Below, one piece after another: positions 8,156 to 16,505 of a DNA stretch of 64,000 nt. The translations under genes were made by a program, and so were the position numbers. Source of the DNA: Bacteroidia bacterium (lineage in GTDB: Bacteria; Bacteroidota; Bacteroidia; 2-12-FULL-35-15); contig JAURXZ010000042.1 of assembly GCA_030654175.1 (NCBI GenBank), positions 186,001 to 250,000 on the forward strand. Reading direction: 5' to 3'. The first letter of the stretch is position 1, and the number at the start of each line of letters is the position of its first letter. Below the pieces are notes generated by a model. It saw nothing but the letters and a program-made list of their open reading frames with translations. It did not search any database and was not told the DNA's origin.

Positions 8156-8755
8156 ATGAAAAAAATAAAAGAATTTGATTCCACGCTTTTTCAAGAGGAA
8201 CTTCAGAAAAGAATTAGCATACCTGTAGGCGAGTTTGAAAAGTTTTTTGAATTATGGGAATTCAAACATTTTAAACGAAATGAATTTATTTTGAAGGCAG
8301 GAGAAATTCCAAAATTTTCCATTTTTGTTTTAAAAGGTTGCCTGCGACAATATATTGTGAATGAAAAAGGAGAGGAATCTATTGTTTATTTTGCTGAAGA
8401 AAGGCACTGGATAGGCGACCTGCCCTGCATGAGAAGTAAAACCATATCAAATTTCAATTTTCAAGCTATAGAAGAATGCGAGTTGCTTACCATCAACGCA
8501 GATAACTGGGAACAGGCCTTCGCTAAATTTCCCTGGTGGACAGAGGCGCATTTAACGGGTTATCAAAAATGGGCTAGTATGTTGCAGCAACAAATGGCTG
8601 ATTTACACACTAAAACAGGCGAAATAAGGTACCTAAACTTACTTAAAGCTAAACCCGCTTTATTTCAGCGTGTGCCTCAGCATTTCATCGCATCCTACCT
8701 TGGCATCAGCCCGGAGACATTGAGCCGGATCCGTAAAAAAATATTCAACATCTGA
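8156..8755 (+). CDS. Crp/Fnr-family transcriptional regulator
   Basis: The 199-residue protein has a cyclic-nucleotide-binding-like beta-roll at the N-terminus (FILKAGEIPKFSIFVLKGCLRQY, about 43-65) and a short C-terminal helix-turn-helix (HFIASYLGISPETLSRIRKK, about 177-196). It lacks the N-terminal Fnr cysteine cluster and a typical cAMP pocket, so it belongs to the Bacteroidota 'Crp/Fnr-like' group with unknown effector. A TTGAC-N4-GTCAA box lies 6 bp after its stop, ahead of the next two genes, which are the likely targets. Confidence 0.9.
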   Translation: MKKIKEFDSTLFQEELQKRISIPVGEFEKFFELWEFKHFKRNEFILKAGEIPKFSIFVLKGCLRQYIVNEKGEESIVYFAEERHWIGDLPCMRSKTISNFNFQAIEECELLTINADNWEQAFAKFPWWTEAHLTGYQKWASMLQQQMADLHTKTGEIRYLNLLKAKPALFQRVPQHFIASYLGISPETLSRIRKKIFNI

Positions 8756-8760
8756 ATTTC

Positions 8761-8774
8761 TTGACTTTAGTCAA
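8761..8774. promoter_or_regulatory. Crp/Fnr-type operator TTGAC-TTTA-GTCAA
   Basis: Perfect inverted half-sites TTGAC and GTCAA are separated by 4 bp, the classic spacing of Fnr/Crp boxes. The box sits just upstream of the -33 element of the following promoter, where an activator would contact RNA polymerase. The adjacent upstream gene encodes a Crp/Fnr regulator. Confidence 0.65.
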
Positions 8775-8776
8775 CG

Positions 8777-8805
8777 TTTTGTAATTACTCCTTCCTGTAG
8801 TTTTG
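8777..8805 (+). promoter_or_regulatory. Promoter: -33 TTTTG, -7 TAGTTTTG
   Basis: TTTTG at 8777-8781 and TAGTTTTG at 8798-8805 match the Bacteroidota TTTG / TAnnTTTG consensus, though the spacing is slightly short. The start codon at 8846 lies about 40 bp downstream. Confidence 0.6.
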
Positions 8806-8845
8806 TGCCATAATTATTTGTTAATCAATTTAAAAAACAAAAAAA

Positions 8846-9121
8846 ATGGCAACAACAATCATCAATTCGCACAAAGTAGAAAACTTTGCAAAATGGAAAC
8901 AAGGTTTTGACGCAGGCGCAGCTATGCGTGAGCAGGCTGGAATTAAAATCAAAGGCGTCTATCAATCAGTGGACGACCAAAATTCAATTACCGTTATTTC
9001 TGAAGTTCCTAATCCTGAAATGGCAAAAGCCATATTGTCGGCTCCCGGAATGAAAGAAGCAATGGAAAAAAGTGGTGTTATATCCGTCCCCGAAATCAAA
9101 ATTTTAAATCAAGCGATCTAA
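8846..9121 (+). CDS. Small dimeric alpha-beta-barrel-like protein (DUF3764-like), cytoplasmic copy
   Basis: The 91-residue protein has no signal peptide. The block KWKQGFDAGAAMREQAGIK (about 17-35) and a following 'ITVISEVPNPEMAKAIL' strand-helix pair look like a ferredoxin-like/ABM fold. The next gene is a diverged paralogue. It is the first gene after a Crp/Fnr box and promoter. No catalytic residue can be named and the function is unknown. Confidence 0.8.
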   Translation: MATTIINSHKVENFAKWKQGFDAGAAMREQAGIKIKGVYQSVDDQNSITVISEVPNPEMAKAILSAPGMKEAMEKSGVISVPEIKILNQAI

Positions 9122-9141
9122 ATCATCTAAAGGAAAAAAAT

Positions 9142-9492
9142 ATGAAAAGTGCAAAAAAAATAATTATTGCAGCAACGTTATCCTTAGTTATGGCAGTTAC
9201 ACTGGCATTTACCCCTTTTAAAAATGGTAAAGTAATTATGATAATTACTCTTGAAGTAAAAAGTTTTACTGATTGGAAAAAAGGCTTTGATGCAGGTGCA
9301 CCCATTCGTGAAAAAGCCGGTATCAAAGTATTGAGTGTTTGCAGCTCGATAGAAAATGAAAATCAAATAACTGTAATTGAAGAGGCAGAAAGCGCACAAG
9401 CTGCGCATGATTTTTTAGCACTTTTAAAGTCCAAACAAAAAGAGGGTGACTTGTCCAAATTGGATATTAAACTATACGATAAAGCAGAATAA
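9142..9492 (+). CDS. Small DUF3764-like protein with signal peptide, paralogue of the preceding gene
   Basis: The 116-residue protein has an N-terminal hydrophobic segment after KK (IIIAATLSLVMAVTLAF), so it is probably exported or membrane-anchored. The core DWKKGFDAGAPIREKAGIK is clearly homologous to the upstream gene's KWKQGFDAGAAMREQAGIK. The two start codons are separated by one gene length and a 20-bp gap, so this is a tandem duplication with one copy retargeted to the envelope. Confidence 0.8.
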   Translation: MKSAKKIIIAATLSLVMAVTLAFTPFKNGKVIMIITLEVKSFTDWKKGFDAGAPIREKAGIKVLSVCSSIENENQITVIEEAESAQAAHDFLALLKSKQKEGDLSKLDIKLYDKAE

Positions 9493-9602
9493 GATCAATC
9501 TTTTTTCTCCTGATTTCAGGAGATGCCCCCTACAGACCCAAACCTGAGCATCCTTTGTAATTTTAAAAATTTTGCTCACATTTGGCTATAGGTAAACACC
9601 AA

Positions 9603-9636
9603 CAGAGACAAGCCTTATCGCTTGTCTCTGTTTTTT
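9603..9636 (+). terminator. Intrinsic terminator
   Basis: CAGAGACAAGC pairs with GCTTGTCTCTG around CTTATC, followed by T6. Its stem resembles the terminator at 3111-3149 (GAGACAAGC/TTGTCTC), which hints at a shared repeat origin. It ends the two-gene Crp/Fnr-box operon. Confidence 0.8.
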
Positions 9637-9962
9637 AGTGCCATCCCTTTTCCAGCCATAAAAAAATCCCTTCTTACCTTCTTAATTGCTATTCATTAAA
9701 AAACTGCTAGCCTTTCTCTAATTGCTTGGCCTATAAACAAGCCTATCCATTCATGTGATTTCCCTTTTTTTATTCTGCTTAAAAAATTCACAATTTGTAT
9801 GAAGTGTCTATTTGTTTTTGACATCAATCAATACGAACAGTGCTTACTATCATATGGAAATGGTTCTAAAATATGGACTTTTGATAATATCATTTCTTCC
9901 ATTCAAAAACTATGTTGGATTGCAGATCTAATAGTATGTAAAAAATCAAATAGAAAAAACAC
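9637..9962. other. AT-rich gap without a clear feature
   Basis: A 57-codon frame (9799-9972) overlaps the next start but has no recognisable similarity. I see no repeat or RNA here. Confidence 0.3.
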
Positions 9963-11354
9963 ATGGAAATAGTAATAATAATCCTGCAAATTATCGCTGG
10001 TGTTTTAGGTGGTTTGACAGCGTTAATGAGCCTTTCACTTTTCATGCAATTTCAATGGCCGGCACCGGCTTTTTGGATCTTAAAAATATACACCTCAGCA
10101 TTGTCGCCTTTATTTGCTTTGTTAGGTGTATTGTGCACAACTGCAGGACTTACAACAGGTTCTATCTTCATCAGTTTAATCGGAATTTATAACATGTTTG
10201 TTTTTTCTATACATGTATTCAGGATCACTCGCCCTCCTGCCTCTTCAAGCAATTTTGAAAAGGCTTTCGGGGCGAATTGGAAAAACCGTATAAGTAGCAA
10301 ACAAAAAAATCATTTTCTTCAAACACGCTTCCTATTAAGGTTACCTGTTGTTCCGGATCCACGCCTGGAACAAAACATTCCATTTGCAACTATTCCCGGC
10401 ACCAACCAACAACTTTTGTGCGACATTTGGCAACCTCCGCCTGCCATTGCGCCTTCAGGTTTAGCTTTTATTTACATGCACGGCAGTGCATGGTATATGC
10501 TTGATAAAGACCTGGGTACCCGTCCGTTTTTTAGTCATTTGACTGCCCAGGGGCATGTGATCATGGATGTGGCTTACCGGCTAGCCCCTGAAACGGATAT
10601 GATGGGAATGGTGAACGATGTAAAACGCGCCATTGTTTGGATGAAAGAAAATGTAAAAACTTACAAAGTGGATCCAAAAAAAATTGTGGTGGGTGGTGGT
10701 TCTGCGGGAGGACAACTTGCTTTAATGACTGCCTACACCGCCCACAATGCACAGTTTACACCACCGGAACTGCAAGGAAAGGACTTCAGCGTACGCGCAG
10801 TGATTTCCCTATATGGCCCCACCGATCTAAAAGCAATGTATTACCACACTAATCAACACCTTACCACCCGGTCCACACCAGGCCAACCCAAAAAAAAGGC
10901 CCCCACCAAAATGCCCGAGTGGGTAAAAAAAAGTATGGGGAAAGATTATTATCGCCTGAAATTTGACAAAGGCTTTGTAAATGCAGGCGCTTTTGCCCCG
11001 CTAATGGGTGGCCATCCGGATGAGCATCCTGACGCTTATGCTCTTTTCTCACCAGTTTCGCATGTACATTCGGGCTGTCCGCCCACTCTGCTGATACATG
11101 GCGAACATGACCTGATGGCCCCGGCAAAAACCACCCATTTTTTGCATTCTCGTTTGGCGGAAGAAAAGGTACCGGCAGTCTTGCATATTTTACCACAAAC
11201 CGATCATGCTTTTGACCTCATATTGCCCAAAATAAATCCCTCGGCACATAACGCAATTTATGATGTAGAACGTTTTTTGGCACTGCAAGTTAAAACCTTA
11301 AAAACCGGTAAGAAGGTTGCTAAAGAAGTTGAAGAATATCAATTAGACTATTAA
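9963..11354 (+). CDS. Membrane-anchored alpha/beta hydrolase (esterase/lipase, HSL-like)
   Basis: The 463-residue protein begins with three or four hydrophobic segments (residues 1-90), then an alpha/beta-hydrolase-3 domain. The oxyanion motif is YMHGSAWY (about 171-178), the nucleophile lies in VGGGSAGGQLAL (about 241-252), Asp in LLIHGEHDLMAP, and His in PQTDHAFDL. It is an ester hydrolase of unknown substrate facing one side of the membrane. The next gene, 17 bp downstream, is a DUF998-like membrane protein, so the two probably form an operon. Confidence 0.88.
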   Translation: MEIVIIILQIIAGVLGGLTALMSLSLFMQFQWPAPAFWILKIYTSALSPLFALLGVLCTTAGLTTGSIFISLIGIYNMFVFSIHVFRITRPPASSSNFEKAFGANWKNRISSKQKNHFLQTRFLLRLPVVPDPRLEQNIPFATIPGTNQQLLCDIWQPPPAIAPSGLAFIYMHGSAWYMLDKDLGTRPFFSHLTAQGHVIMDVAYRLAPETDMMGMVNDVKRAIVWMKENVKTYKVDPKKIVVGGGSAGGQLALMTAYTAHNAQFTPPELQGKDFSVRAVISLYGPTDLKAMYYHTNQHLTTRSTPGQPKKKAPTKMPEWVKKSMGKDYYRLKFDKGFVNAGAFAPLMGGHPDEHPDAYALFSPVSHVHSGCPPTLLIHGEHDLMAPAKTTHFLHSRLAEEKVPAVLHILPQTDHAFDLILPKINPSAHNAIYDVERFLALQVKTLKTGKKVAKEVEEYQLDY

Positions 11355-11371
11355 CAATAAATGAAGATGCT

Positions 11372-12463
11372 ATGCCTGTAACTTTAGAATACACGAGAAA
11401 AAAAGTACAAACACAAAAGAAGCTTGGCCAGGCGAGATGGCAGCGGATAACCCTGCTTAGCATACTTGGTTACGAGGCAGCAGGTTGCTTATCGGGCGGA
11501 AGCCTTCTTATTGCAGAACCAGATGGCAGATTAATGGACATGCCTGTTGACATTATGAATGGAGTATTCAGTAATTTCTTGATTCCCGGCATCATCCTCT
11601 TTGGACTAGGAATACTGAATACTGTTGCCTTTATTGCGGTTCTTCGAAGGGCTACATACGCTTGGATAGCCGCTGGCCTTGCCTTAGCGGGTTTAATTGT
11701 ATGGTTTTGGGTCGAAATCGTCATTCTACAAGGTCTTCATTGGTTACATGCCATGTGGGGGCTCCCGGTAATTGTGGGCGGCTTGGTGGCTATCCCGCTG
11801 ATTCCTGACCGGCAAATCACAATACCGAAAGTCCTGCTCTTTTGCGGTATGCTCTCTTCGCTTTATTATGTTGCCATAAACATCTTTGTTCCTTTGCAGT
11901 GGGAGGAATACAGCATCGTTTCCCAAACGGTAAGTGAGCTGTCGGCAATAAATGCGCCAACACGGCCTTTATGGGTGGGTCTATGCTTCCTTTATGTTTT
12001 CCTTTTTGTTGGCTTTGGGTGGGGTGTCCTTAAATCGGCAGAAGGTAAGCGCCCCCTGCGCATTATGGGGATTTTAATCATCGTTTACAGTGTTTTTAAC
12101 CTTTACTGGCCCCCCATGCACTTACGTGGAAACGAACCTACACTGACCGATGCCTTGCACATTGCCTGGGCAATGATAACGCTTCTCTTTATGATGCTTA
12201 TGATGGGATTTGGAGCAGCGGCCTTAGGAAAACGTTTCCGCCTCTTTACCATCGCTACTTTTGTTGTTTTTATAGTGTTTGGAGTGTTGATAGGTGTGGA
12301 GGCTCCGGGTATCCCCGCAAGTTTACCCACACCAAGGATAGGGATCTGGGAACGTATCAATATAGGTGCTTTTATGTTATGGGTTATGGTGTTTGCCGCT
12401 GCTCTGTTACGAAGGGAAAAGTTGCGGGGCGCAATTAAAAGCAGCGATGCACACAGTATGTAG
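11372..12463 (+). CDS. Polytopic membrane protein with DUF998-like C-terminal half
   Basis: The 363-residue protein has about 10-11 predicted hydrophobic helices. The N-terminal four-helix part (residues 25-150) is unassigned. The C-terminal half (about 155-355) carries the DUF998 signature SQTVSELSAINAPTRPLW and HLRGNEPTLTDALHI. It is co-directional with the upstream esterase. Role unknown. Confidence 0.8.
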   Translation: MPVTLEYTRKKVQTQKKLGQARWQRITLLSILGYEAAGCLSGGSLLIAEPDGRLMDMPVDIMNGVFSNFLIPGIILFGLGILNTVAFIAVLRRATYAWIAAGLALAGLIVWFWVEIVILQGLHWLHAMWGLPVIVGGLVAIPLIPDRQITIPKVLLFCGMLSSLYYVAINIFVPLQWEEYSIVSQTVSELSAINAPTRPLWVGLCFLYVFLFVGFGWGVLKSAEGKRPLRIMGILIIVYSVFNLYWPPMHLRGNEPTLTDALHIAWAMITLLFMMLMMGFGAAALGKRFRLFTIATFVVFIVFGVLIGVEAPGIPASLPTPRIGIWERINIGAFMLWVMVFAAALLRREKLRGAIKSSDAHSM

Positions 12464-12523
12464 TGCAACTATTTTAGAACGAGACACAATGACGAAATGC
12501 ACCGTGATTTGAGATTGCTTTGC

Positions 12524-12543
12524 ACATCCCAATTAAGGGATGT
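12524..12543. terminator. Weak hairpin between convergent genes
   Basis: ACATCCC pairs with GGGATGT around AATTAA in the gap between the convergent DUF998 and esterase genes. No T-run follows on either strand. Confidence 0.3.
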
Positions 12544-12598
12544 ATGAATATTGTCGAATCAATTAAAAAATAAATTAAACAGGCTCTTAAATGTCAAC

Positions 12599-13306
12599 TC
12601 ATTTTCCACTAAGCCATTTTATTAAATCGGCAATCATAGCATTACTGATAGTATGCCCTTCGGGATATTCCCGGTATGTTGAATTAACACCTAATTCCTT
12701 CAGATAAGAATTACTCTCTTTGGCATAATGAATACCCAGAACATTATCATTTGTACCATGGGAGATGAATACATTTAATTGTTTTAATTGTGCTACCGGT
12801 TTTATTAATGGTTTTACTTCCTCAAGCAATCTGCCGCTCAATACGGCAATTCCTTTTATTTTATCAGGACTCGTTAAACCAACACTATACGACATAATGG
12901 CTCCCTGGCTGAAACCACATAAATAAACCTGTTTACTATCAAACTTATATTTCTCTTTTAAATGATCTATGAATTGAAGAATAAGGATCCTGCTTTTTTC
13001 AGCTTTTTCTTTATTGATAACCGGTTTCCCGGTAGAAAAATCTACTTCATACCAGGCATAACTGTCCGTGGCAACCTCAAAAGGTGCCCGGGCAGATATC
13101 ACCATAAAATTTTCAGGTAACTGACCAGCAAAAGAAAACAGATCTTTTTCGTTACTTCCCACACCATGTAACAAGATCAGTAATGGTGTTTGTCCGTTTT
13201 CTATTTTAGGATGTTTCACCAAATAATGCAATGGACTTTTAACATCTTTTTCGGTAAAATTCATTGTACTAAAAATTATTAAAAATGATAAGAGGGTTGT
13301 TTTCAT
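12599..13306 (-). CDS. Phospholipase/carboxylesterase family hydrolase (YpfH-like), secreted
   Basis: The 235-residue protein has an N-terminal signal-like segment (LLSFLIIFSTMNF). It carries LLHGVGSNEKDL, nucleophile motif CGFSQGAIM, Asp in SHGTNDNVLG and His in PEGHTISNAM, the triad of the Abhydrolase_2 family. It probably cleaves small acyl esters in the periplasm. It starts 3 bp after the dioxygenase gene, so the two form an operon. Confidence 0.88.
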   Translation of the reverse strand: MKTTLLSFLIIFSTMNFTEKDVKSPLHYLVKHPKIENGQTPLLILLHGVGSNEKDLFSFAGQLPENFMVISARAPFEVATDSYAWYEVDFSTGKPVINKEKAEKSRILILQFIDHLKEKYKFDSKQVYLCGFSQGAIMSYSVGLTSPDKIKGIAVLSGRLLEEVKPLIKPVAQLKQLNVFISHGTNDNVLGIHYAKESNSYLKELGVNSTYREYPEGHTISNAMIADLIKWLSGK

Positions 13307-13309
13307 AAA

Positions 13310-14194
13310 TTAATCTATTTTTAAAGAGGTCATCGTTAAAGAGCCGGCCACCGCTTTATCATTAAAGATCGTTACTTTTTCGTTTTTTTCTTTTAATGCA
13401 AGGCTATAGATCAAAGGCAGGTAATGCTCCGGGCTTGGAATTGCCAGGTCAAAGGCTTTACCCTGAGATTTAAAATTAATTAGCGGCTGATGCTCATCTG
13501 TTAAGATATATTTTTTCATTTTTTCGTTGGCTTCAATTGCCCAATCATAACCATACGCATCTGTATTTAGTTTATCCCAGGCCACCATTCCTAAATTGTG
13601 AACCATATTTCCGCTGCCCACGATCAGTATACCTTTTTTACGCAGTGATGCTAATTCTTTTGCCAAGTCATAATGATATTGAGCTCCCTGTGTATAATCT
13701 ATACTCATTTGTATTACAGGGACATCTGCTTTAGGGTATAAATGCTTTACAACCGACCATGCTCCATGATCCAGACCCCATTTCTCATCCAATCCAACTT
13801 GTGTTTTTTTGATAATGTTTTTTGTTTCATTTGCTAATTCGGGACTACCGGGCGCAGGATATTCAACATCGAACAAAGCCTTGGGGAAACCTCCAAAATC
13901 ATGGATAGTGCGTGGCTTATCCATGGCGGTTACAAAGGTTCCTTTTGTTTCCCAATGAGCAGAGATAACCAAAATTGCTTTTGGTGTTGGAATGCCTTTT
14001 CCAATGTTTCTAAAACCTGTTACAAATTCATTTTCCTCAATGGCATTCATTGGGCTGCCATGTCCTAAAAACAAAACCGGCATTTTTTCTGTTCGAGTTA
14101 ATTCCTGAGTGATTGTTTCTAATGCTTTAAGTTTCATGGCTGCAAGAGCTAAGGGTGATAAGGTTATTATTTTTAAAAAATCTGATCTTTTCAT
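13310..14194 (-). CDS. LigB/DODA-type extradiol dioxygenase (YgiD-like)
   Basis: The 294-residue protein has an N-terminal hydrophobic leader (about 1-25) not usual for cytoplasmic YgiD. The core shows the zinc/iron ligand histidines of 4,5-DOPA extradiol dioxygenases: LFLGHGSPMNAI, VISAHWETKG, HDFGGFP and the DHGAWSVVKHLYP block. It opens catechol-type rings such as DOPA. The pairing with an esterase downstream suggests use on ester-linked phenolics (inference). A Crp/Fnr gene lies upstream in the same direction. Confidence 0.88.
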   Translation of the reverse strand: MKRSDFLKIITLSPLALAAMKLKALETITQELTRTEKMPVLFLGHGSPMNAIEENEFVTGFRNIGKGIPTPKAILVISAHWETKGTFVTAMDKPRTIHDFGGFPKALFDVEYPAPGSPELANETKNIIKKTQVGLDEKWGLDHGAWSVVKHLYPKADVPVIQMSIDYTQGAQYHYDLAKELASLRKKGILIVGSGNMVHNLGMVAWDKLNTDAYGYDWAIEANEKMKKYILTDEHQPLINFKSQGKAFDLAIPSPEHYLPLIYSLALKEKNEKVTIFNDKAVAGSLTMTSLKID

Positions 14195-14424
14195 TTTTTA
14201 TTTAAAGTAAAATTAGTTTTTTACTTCAGTACAAAGTTCGGTAGTTTATTACTTCTCCTGATTCACATAGGTTAATAAATTTCTCTTCTTCATTAATATT
14301 GTGATTATTTAACAAACTTAGATCGGCATATTTTCAATTTCAAACTCTCCCGCGCATCCTTTTACTGTAAAGGATTTCGGTTAATTCCGAATAATTAAAT
14401 AAAATTTATATTTTTTGAAACAGA

Positions 14425-15009
14425 CTACTTACGTGCTTTTTCTTTACGGATCCTACTAAGAGATTGTGGTTTGATGCCCAGATAAGAAGCAATAAGGTAT
14501 TGAGGAATACGCTGAACGAAGTCCGGGTGAGATTTGGAAAACTCCAGGTATCTCTTTTCTGCATCCTCACTATTTGTTTTAGCAAGTCTATACTGAACCG
14601 ATACATAAGCATTTTGTATTAATACTCTGAAAAAACGATCAAAACAAGGTATACTATCACAGGCTGTTTGAAAATTCGATTTATTTAAAGCAAGTACTTT
14701 GGTTGCTTCAAGGGTTTCTATCGTATAAATTGCTTTTCGGGAAGAGAAAAAACTGTACAGATCAGAGATCCAATATCCTTCTAATGCAAACTGAACTGCA
14801 TGTTTATCGTCTTTTTGATCGGTAATATAAGAGTAACACGAACCTTGCTCAATAAAATAAATATCATTACATACATGTCCCTCCTCGATCAGGAAATCCT
14901 TTTTATCATACGATTTCTCAAGCATCAATTTTGAAAATTGATCAAACTCACTATCTGTAATAGTTTGGCCAATTGTTTTTTCAATATTTGATCGTAATGC
15001 GGATTTCAT
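14425..15009 (-). CDS. Crp/Fnr-family transcriptional regulator
   Basis: The 194-residue protein has the same architecture as the Crp/Fnr gene at 8156: a cNMP-like beta-roll (FLIEEGHVCNDIYFIEQGSCYSY) and a short C-terminal HTH (YLIASYLGIKPQSLSRIRK). The effector-site residues are not conserved. It may regulate the dioxygenase/esterase pair about 230 bp downstream. No clean TTGAC-N4-GTCAA box is visible there. Confidence 0.9.
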   Translation of the reverse strand: MKSALRSNIEKTIGQTITDSEFDQFSKLMLEKSYDKKDFLIEEGHVCNDIYFIEQGSCYSYITDQKDDKHAVQFALEGYWISDLYSFFSSRKAIYTIETLEATKVLALNKSNFQTACDSIPCFDRFFRVLIQNAYVSVQYRLAKTNSEDAEKRYLEFSKSHPDFVQRIPQYLIASYLGIKPQSLSRIRKEKARK

Positions 15010-15245
15010 ATATAATGTAAAGGTAAGGGTTAAAATAGAACAAGGAAATAATCCATGGAGGGTACATTAGTATTTGAATCCTTTAAATTGAAACAAATTA
15101 TTTTATACAAATTGGAAGGAGAGCAACTAGAATTCCCATTATTGTTTCGGATGATTGCAAAAAAAAACAGATCAAATAAAATAACGGAGAATAAAAATAT
15201 TACAAATTACTAAACTAGTATAGGGCATAATAACGATTAACGGGC

Positions 15246-16127
15246 TTACTTCCAGCAATCAGTAATTGTTTGCCGTGATTTTGAATTTGCAATTTGAGTA
15301 GCCCCGTAAAAGGCAAGGATGGTTCTTGTCCAATTATAATGGTCGTAATAAGTGTTGCTTTTATAATTTACTTTCACAGGCTGCCCAACTGCTATTACCG
15401 GTATACGATTCCCTTCTGCCCCATTGTTCTCATCGAAATAAACCACAAAAACAGAGTTATTTGTTTTGCACCAGTTAATAAGATTGCTGCAATTGTTTTT
15501 TAACCAGTTGTCGCCTTGCCAGATACTGCCATCGTGCATATCATGATTTAAGTTTGGAGAAATACAAACCACTCTTTCGAGTGAAGAAAAGCTGGAAGGG
15601 AAATCACTCCATCTTTTATTTGCAGATGATGGAACATTGGAGAAACATTGCGTTGGATTATGACGCTCAACGTATGATCCGGAATAACATACTTTACTGC
15701 CGATGGAGGGCAGACCTTCGCTATACCACGAAAAACTTTTACCTTTCGCTTTTAATTGAGTATAGAGATTTGCAATTCCAAAAGGAGCACCAACAATACA
15801 ATCATTGTTGTATTTTCCATTTTTTGTTCCTGCAAAGAATGCTATATAATTAGGATAGGATGGATAACCTAAACCATGGGAGTTTGTAAAAAGCGTTCCC
15901 TTCGAAATAAGAGAATTGATAAAAGGTGCTGCTGAAGAACCTATGATCTGAGAATAATTTTTATTCTCAAACCAAACAAAAATTATATGAGCAGGCGCAG
16001 GGAAGGCAGCCAGTTCATCATCAATGATCAGCGTTTTCTTATGATCTATTTCAGAGTCTATAATGAACTCTTCTTTTTGGCATGCTGAAAATACAACTAC
16101 TCCCAGCAAAAAAATTATCTTTTTCAT
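15246..16127 (-). CDS. Phosphoesterase-family (acid phosphatase-like) lipoprotein
   Basis: The 293-residue protein starts with a lipoprotein signal (FLLGVVVFSAC, Cys about 16), so it is envelope-bound. The core matches the phosphoesterase/acid phosphatase family (PF04185): IFVWFENKNYSQI near the start, SYPNYIAFFAGT, SPNLNHDMHDG and VVYFDENNG with metal-ligand acidic residues and histidines. The substrate is probably a phosphomonoester or phospholipid. It stands alone, with 236 and 378 bp gaps either side. Confidence 0.85.
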   Translation of the reverse strand: MKKIIFLLGVVVFSACQKEEFIIDSEIDHKKTLIIDDELAAFPAPAHIIFVWFENKNYSQIIGSSAAPFINSLISKGTLFTNSHGLGYPSYPNYIAFFAGTKNGKYNNDCIVGAPFGIANLYTQLKAKGKSFSWYSEGLPSIGSKVCYSGSYVERHNPTQCFSNVPSSANKRWSDFPSSFSSLERVVCISPNLNHDMHDGSIWQGDNWLKNNCSNLINWCKTNNSVFVVYFDENNGAEGNRIPVIAVGQPVKVNYKSNTYYDHYNWTRTILAFYGATQIANSKSRQTITDCWK

Positions 16128-16292
16128 GATACATGGATTTTACATATCAAAAATAATTCACTTCATTGCAAAAGGCTATGATTGCAAGCATGGCTGTGAA
16201 TTGAAGCAGTTGATAGTTGACAATACATTGCCGAACTTTAATCAATGCTCGTTTTCATTGTATTGAAGAAAGGGATCTTTTTTTCACTTAAT

Positions 16293-16460
16293 AGACTTTA
16301 TATATGATAAAATACATTATAATGTTTACAACGAAATTGAGGGTTAAAATGCTTATGTACAATTTTCTCGAAAAGCTCGAAAAGACCATGCGCGCAATCA
16401 TTTCGAGCCTATCAAGAAATTGAGCCTGATTAGCATAAATAATTAACTTATTTAAAGTCT
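16293..16460. repeat. MITE-like palindromic element, copy 1
   Basis: A 168-bp unit bounded by inverted ends AGACTTTATATATG and TAACTTATTTAAAGTCT. The interior (TTTACAACGAAATTGAGGGT, TTCTCGA..., CATGCGCGCA) is shared with the copy at 40075-40244. The inner hairpin is degraded in this copy. Confidence 0.8.
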
Positions 16461-16505
16461 AATGAGTATGAATATTTTGGAATATTGACAAAAAAAAGCA
16501 AAAAA

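Noticed and set aside
3111-9636. The terminators at 3111 and 9603 as ends of a mobile element
   Set aside because: They share the GAGACAAGC/TTGTCTC stem, but the flanking DNA is unlike and the orientation is the same. Ordinary terminators or a shared repeat explain them better.
9799-9972. 57-codon frame before the HSL-like esterase
   Set aside because: It overlaps the esterase start, has no recognisable motif and no promoter or conserved features.
14357-14391. Hairpin and TTCGG-N6-CCGAA site between the Crp/Fnr gene and the dioxygenase
   Set aside because: The stem is only 7 bp without a T-run, and TTCGG-N6-CCGAA is not a Crp/Fnr box; chance is likely.
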